NCBI GenBank assembly: GCA_021647465.1
Contig: JAKIUQ010000007.1
Coordinates: 75,469-139,468 of the forward strand
DNA from: Emcibacter sp.
GTDB taxonomy: Bacteria > Pseudomonadota > Alphaproteobacteria > Sphingomonadales > Emcibacteraceae
DNA: 64,000 nt
Direction of reading: 5' to 3'
Part shown: positions 60,578 to 64,000 of the stretch, piece after piece
Numbering within the stretch: position 1 is the first letter of the stretch
Layout: each line of letters starts with the position of its first letter
Translations under genes and position numbers: made by a program
The notes under the pieces: generated by a model
What the model was told of the DNA's origin: nothing
Seen by the model: the letters and a program-made list of their open reading frames with translations, nothing else
Databases searched by the model: none

Positions 60578-63538
60578 TTATTTTTTTGATTTAAGCTGAT
60601 CCTTCAATTCTGCCAGCGCCGCGAACGGACTATGAGGATCCGCCGCCGCTGCCTGACGTTTTGCCGGCTTGCCGCCAAATTTTTTCCCGGAAGGTTTTTT
60701 CGGCCCGTCATTATTATTTCTTGCCTTACCATGAACAGGCTTTCGGGCATGATTATTGTCACGGGCTTTATAGACAATTTTTCGACCTTCCGGCGTGCGT
60801 TCAACTTTATCATTTTTTACCCCGCGTTGCGGCGGTTTTTGGTAGGGCTGATGGCTGAACAGGAATATTTTTTCCGGAAGGGCCGCTTCTTTTACATCCT
60901 CGTCTTCTGGCTTTTCTTCTGGCGCTTTCACATCTGGCACAGCAGTTTCTTCTTTAACGGCCTTTTCTTCTTTAACGGCCTTTTCTTCTTTAACGGCCTT
61001 TTCTTCAACGGCCTTCTCTTCTTGAACAGACTTCTCTTTCGCCGCGCGGGCTTCGGCTATTTTTGCCGCTTCCTCCGGACTATATTCCTTACGGACATAC
61101 CCCAAAACAGCCATAATTTCGGCAAAATCATCCCCGCTGGTGCCCACAAGGCTCATCAGATCAGGATCTGCCGGAAAGGGGCCTTTCAAAGACACCTCAC
61201 GGGCCGCATTGGCCAATCGTTCCAGCATATCAAGGCGCACAGCATTCTTGCCCACCACGCGGTAACCGGACATTTCATAAAATGTCCGCGGCGCAGATTG
61301 ATCTATGGCGATGGTGCATAATCCCGCCACAGGAATATCTGGCAAATTATCTTTATCATTAAACAGCGCCCATAGGAATAAACGTAATTGGGCCGGTGCC
61401 GGTTTCAACAGGCTTGGGATATATAGGCTGGCCGAGCCGAGCCAAATACCCAGTTGTTTCATTTGAAAACGGCCTTCACGCTCCACCCCCCGAAAATCGC
61501 GGGCAATCGCCCCGCGCGGAATAGTGCCGAGTTTCTCCAGCATCTGAAAGGCGATACCCCGCGCCATACCATCAATAAGGTCTTTGCCTTCCCCATCCTT
61601 GGCCCCATTCACGGCTTCCTGCAGGGAAAAAAGCGGCGCCAATATATCGCCCACATGATTGACCAGCCAGCGTTCAACCCGGGCCTGTATCTGTGCCAAG
61701 GCCTCCCCCTGTAATACAGGTGATGGCATGACCACGGCTTTTGGGGTCAGGATCGTATCCCCCTTTACCACGCGGGCGATGGCAATGCCGCGCCAGTTGA
61801 TGGTTGACTTTGTCAGGGGGCTGCCAAAAATCAGGCTCATTTCACCATCTTCGGCGGCGGTCAGTTCTTCGGCTTTTTTCCTGATCTCTTCGCCCAAAAC
61901 CTGATCCGCTGCCGCGCGCAGAATCTTGCTGTCCTCGCCAAAAGCGGAGGCATCCTCTTTAAACTGGAACCCTTCCAAGGTACCGATAAAATGGCCTTCT
62001 ACAAAAATACTGCCATTATCATCAATATTCGTCATTAAACTTCCTTTTTGGCGTAATTCTCTCATTAAAACTGATATGCGTCGATCCACGAACCGATGTG
62101 TTAACCGTTCATGTAGCGCATCTGATAGGCGGTCTTCAATATCTCTTGTTAATTCTTGCCAATATTTTGCATCATCGAACCATAAGCTGCGATGGGAAAT
62201 ATAGGTCCAGGTCCTGATATGCGCAATCCGCGCAGACAAGCTATCCACATCACCTTTAAGCTTGTCCAGAGGCATGATCTGGCGGGCCAGCCAGTCCGGG
62301 TCAATCACAGCCTTATCCGCAGAAGTCTGCCGATAAATCTGAGAAATGATCCTGATATGTTCATCATCCGGGACCTTGCGGAAATCTGGTATCTGGCAGA
62401 CTTCCCACAGGCTTTTCAGGGCCGCCGGGCCGCCGAGCATGGGGCGAATATCGGCCATGTTTATCAATCGGCGTAATGACGTCAAATCAATATTTTCCTG
62501 AGTGCGGGTCAGCCCTTTTCTGTCCGGCGCGGCATCAAGGGAGCGAATCAGTGCCGTCGGGTGATTATAATCCAACGCACTATTACGCCACTCCAAAATG
62601 GTCAACGGGGCGAATTGATGATTTTCCACCGCATGGATCATGCCATCACTTAAAGCGGGCGGCATACCGTCCCCGTCCAAAAGGCCGCCAAAAGTCCCGC
62701 CATTCATATAGCGGCCCGCGCGGCCCGCAATCTGTCCGACCTCGGACGCGGTAAGGCTGCGCATGCGCCGGCCATCAAATTTGGCCGTCCCTGCAAAGCA
62801 TATATGGTCAATATCCATATTCAGCCCCATACCAATGGCATCGGTCGCCACCAGATAATCCACATCGCCGTTCTGATAAAGCGCAACCTGCTTATTGCGG
62901 GTTCTTGGGCTTAAGGACCCCATGACCACCGCGGCCCCGCCCTTGCTCCGGCGCAGCATTTCCGCATAGCCGTAAACATTATGGGCCGAAAAAGTGACAA
63001 GGGCAGATCTTCTTTGCAAGCGGCTGATTTTTTTCGGCGCGGTATAGATCAATTGGGAAAAACGGGGCCGGCTTGAGAATTCCGCGTCCGGCACAAATCG
63101 GCGCATGAGCGGCGCAATGGTTTCAGAGCCTAAGAACATGGTCTCCTCTGTCCCGCGCGCCCGCATCAACCGGTCGGTAAAAACATGACCGCGCGCCGGA
63201 TCGGCGGCCAGTTGAATTTCATCAACGGCCAGAAAGGCCACCGTTTTATTCACCGGCATGCTTTCCACGGTGCAAATCCAGAAGCGGGGGTTGCGCGGGA
63301 TGATCTTTTCCTCCCCCGTGATTAAAGCCACGGCATTCTTGCCCGCAGGGTTCTGCGGTGAATTCACCACCCGGTCATATATCTCCCGCGCGAGCAGGCG
63401 CAAAGGCAGCCCGATCATGCCCGTTGAATGGCCGAGCATCCGTTCCACCGCCAAATGGGTCTTCCCCGTATTCGTCGGCCCCAAAACCGCCCGCACCCGG
63501 CTGGATGTCTGCACCGCTCTATTGGAAATATTCTTCAT
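60578..63538 (-). CDS. SUV3-like RNA helicase with repetitive charged C-terminus
   Basis: A helicase of the mitochondrial SUV3/alphaproteobacterial type, about 986 residues. Walker A is GPTNTGKTH and the DExH-equivalent is LAVDEIQLA; motif III LGSETIAP, motif V ATDAIGMGLNMD and motif VI QIAGRAGRYMNGG follow. The middle region carries the SUV3-type winged-helix and C-terminal bundle. The last 150 residues are low-complexity: a Lys/Glu/Ala/Val repeat, then a basic tail (ARKPVHGKARNNN). I take ATG 63538 (MKNISNRA); an upstream TTG at 63577 would add 13 residues, and neither has an SD. SUV3 helicases unwind structured RNA for degradation; the bacterial role is not well known. Confidence 0.9.
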   Translation of the reverse strand: MKNISNRAVQTSSRVRAVLGPTNTGKTHLAVERMLGHSTGMIGLPLRLLAREIYDRVVNSPQNPAGKNAVALITGEEKIIPRNPRFWICTVESMPVNKTVAFLAVDEIQLAADPARGHVFTDRLMRARGTEETMFLGSETIAPLMRRFVPDAEFSSRPRFSQLIYTAPKKISRLQRRSALVTFSAHNVYGYAEMLRRSKGGAAVVMGSLSPRTRNKQVALYQNGDVDYLVATDAIGMGLNMDIDHICFAGTAKFDGRRMRSLTASEVGQIAGRAGRYMNGGTFGGLLDGDGMPPALSDGMIHAVENHQFAPLTILEWRNSALDYNHPTALIRSLDAAPDRKGLTRTQENIDLTSLRRLINMADIRPMLGGPAALKSLWEVCQIPDFRKVPDDEHIRIISQIYRQTSADKAVIDPDWLARQIMPLDKLKGDVDSLSARIAHIRTWTYISHRSLWFDDAKYWQELTRDIEDRLSDALHERLTHRFVDRRISVLMRELRQKGSLMTNIDDNGSIFVEGHFIGTLEGFQFKEDASAFGEDSKILRAAADQVLGEEIRKKAEELTAAEDGEMSLIFGSPLTKSTINWRGIAIARVVKGDTILTPKAVVMPSPVLQGEALAQIQARVERWLVNHVGDILAPLFSLQEAVNGAKDGEGKDLIDGMARGIAFQMLEKLGTIPRGAIARDFRGVEREGRFQMKQLGIWLGSASLYIPSLLKPAPAQLRLFLWALFNDKDNLPDIPVAGLCTIAIDQSAPRTFYEMSGYRVVGKNAVRLDMLERLANAAREVSLKGPFPADPDLMSLVGTSGDDFAEIMAVLGYVRKEYSPEEAAKIAEARAAKEKSVQEEKAVEEKAVKEEKAVKEEKAVKEETAVPDVKAPEEKPEDEDVKEAALPEKIFLFSHQPYQKPPQRGVKNDKVERTPEGRKIVYKARDNNHARKPVHGKARNNNDGPKKPSGKKFGGKPAKRQAAAADPHSPFAALAELKDQLKSKK
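60947..61020. repeat. 18-bp tandem repeat in the helicase gene
   Basis: About four copies of an 18-base unit (TTCTTCTTTAACGGCCTT on the plus strand, some copies degenerate) encode Glu-Lys-Ala-Val-Lys-Glu repeats in the helicase tail. The unit keeps the frame, so copy number can change without disrupting the protein. Confidence 0.85.
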
Positions 63539-63607
63539 AAAAAAGGGGGTAGCATAAACAGGGAGAAAGGTCACCAATGGAATATCCCCGCCCTTGGTTT
63601 TATCATC

Positions 63608-63628
63608 ATTCTGAACTTGTTTCAGAAT
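63608..63628. repeat. Short palindromic repeat (TTCTGAA...TTCAGAA type)
   Basis: ATTCTGAA (63608-63615) and TTCAGAAT (63621-63628) form an 8-bp stem with loop CTTGT. This resembles the dispersed CTGAACTTGTTTCAG intergenic repeat seen in many alphaproteobacterial genomes. Confidence 0.65.
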
Positions 63629-63752
63629 CCATCCGCCCGATATCGAGATATTTCAGACATGCCCCCTGTTCGCGAAACAGCCGTTTACGTCAATCAAATT
63701 TAGGGTGACGAGCAGGGACACAGCCTTCCTATCGTCATTCCCGATCCTCCTT

Positions 63753-63823
63753 CGTCATTCCCGCGCAGGCGGGAATCCAGTTTCCTCAAAAAGACCTGGA
63801 CTCCTGCCTTCGCAGGAGTGACG
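63753..63823. repeat. Imperfect palindromic intergenic repeat (MITE/REP-like)
   Basis: The left arm (63753-63780: CGTCATTCCCGCGCAGG then CGGGAATCCAG) is complementary, with a few mismatches, to the right arm (63796-63823: CTGGACTCCTGCCTTCG then CAGGAGTGACG). Each arm is itself a small hairpin. A further partial CGTCATTCC copy sits at 63733-63741. The form is that of the common GTCATTCCCGC-type repeat of alphaproteobacteria. Confidence 0.8.
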
Positions 63824-63873
63824 GAGAAAAATAGTGAACTTCTAGGTATTTAATTGTATTATGCTGAATAGGC

Positions 63874-64000
63874 TGAGCTGGTCCCGGATTTTTGTACAAT
63901 CTGTTAAGGTGTATCCGATTATAGATTTGGAGACACAATATGACGAAGAGACGACGCTTTACACCGGCCTTCAAGAAGAAGGTTGTTCTTGCGGTTTTGC
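63874..64000 (+). mobile_element. Left end of an IS3-type insertion sequence, cut by the window edge
   Basis: TGAGCTGGTCCCGGATTTTTG beginning at 63874 has the form of an IS3-family terminal repeat (TGA, CTG, CCC spacing). It is followed 66 bases later by the start of an orfA-type transposase. The right end, partner orfB and target duplication are outside the window. Confidence 0.7.
63940..64000 (+). CDS. IS3-family transposase OrfA, 3' truncated by window edge
   Basis: The reading frame from ATG 63940 gives MTKRRRFTPAFKKKVVLAVL, the opening of the OrfA helix-turn-helix protein of IS3-family elements. GGAG lies ten bases upstream of the ATG. Only 20 codons are visible; too short for the ORF to be judged intact. 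Confidence 0.75.
   Translation, partial: MTKRRRFTPAFKKKVVLAVL

Noticed and set aside
60947..61020. Possible CRISPR-like array
   Set aside because: The 18-bp units are contiguous without spacers and encode an in-frame protein repeat.

Overview
The window looks like chromosomal DNA of an alphaproteobacterium, probably marine or hydrocarbon-associated. The right end carries carD, fdxA, an S4-domain gene and a mitochondrial-SUV3-like DEAD helicase, a neighbourhood typical of that class. Base composition looks close to balanced by eye; I did not compute it. Genes are tightly packed, ATGA-type overlaps are common, and several starts are TTG or GTG placed behind good Shine-Dalgarno sequences. No phage or CRISPR was seen. 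The only transposable element is the left end of an IS3-type insertion sequence at the right edge.

Layout. 1-6.3 kb: the 3' part of a hipA toxin kinase; a copper P-type ATPase with an AraC regulator that carries its own metal-binding CxxC segment; and a DSD1-type PLP enzyme with a TPR protein. 6.4-15.3 kb: a FecI/FecR/TonB-receptor surface-signalling system running into a lipoprotein hydrolase, an isoaspartyl peptidase and an M20 peptidase, probably a scavenging system for an unusual peptide or amide. 15.3-36.6 kb: a phenol catabolic region. It holds the multicomponent phenol hydroxylase (dmpKLMNOP), ferredoxin dmpQ and the meta-cleavage genes dmpBCEFGH in the classical order. Upstream lie a GST/isomerase pair and a four-gene envelope module (YCF48-like lipoprotein, MMPL exporter, DUF1302, DUF1329). 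A divergent DmpR/MopR-type phenol sensor stands at the head.

The main result is regulatory. Two perfect sigma-54 promoters lie in this region, at 26122-26136 ahead of dmpK and at 34479-34493 ahead of the envelope module. Each has an upstream XylR/DmpR-like palindrome, and the two palindromes agree at 13 of 16 bases. This ties the uncharacterised envelope module to phenol sensing. The cluster has no dmpI (tautomerase) and no dmpD (hydrolase).

36.6-45.1 kb: cold-shock protein, AbgT transporter, and a split phosphorelay (PhnD-like lipoprotein, PAS histidine kinase, receiver, HPt) interrupted by an opposite-strand permease. Two of its genes appear to start at ATC. 45.1-56.8 kb: tRNA-Leu(CAA), aldehyde dehydrogenase, GST, SNase-like nuclease, M48 lipoprotein protease, a tripartite RND efflux operon, and a phosphoesterase-fold protein whose catalytic motifs are degraded. 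56.9-63.6 kb: carD, fdxA, TerB-like, TetR, retropepsin, S4 protein and helicase. 63.6-64 kb: palindromic repeats and the IS3 end.
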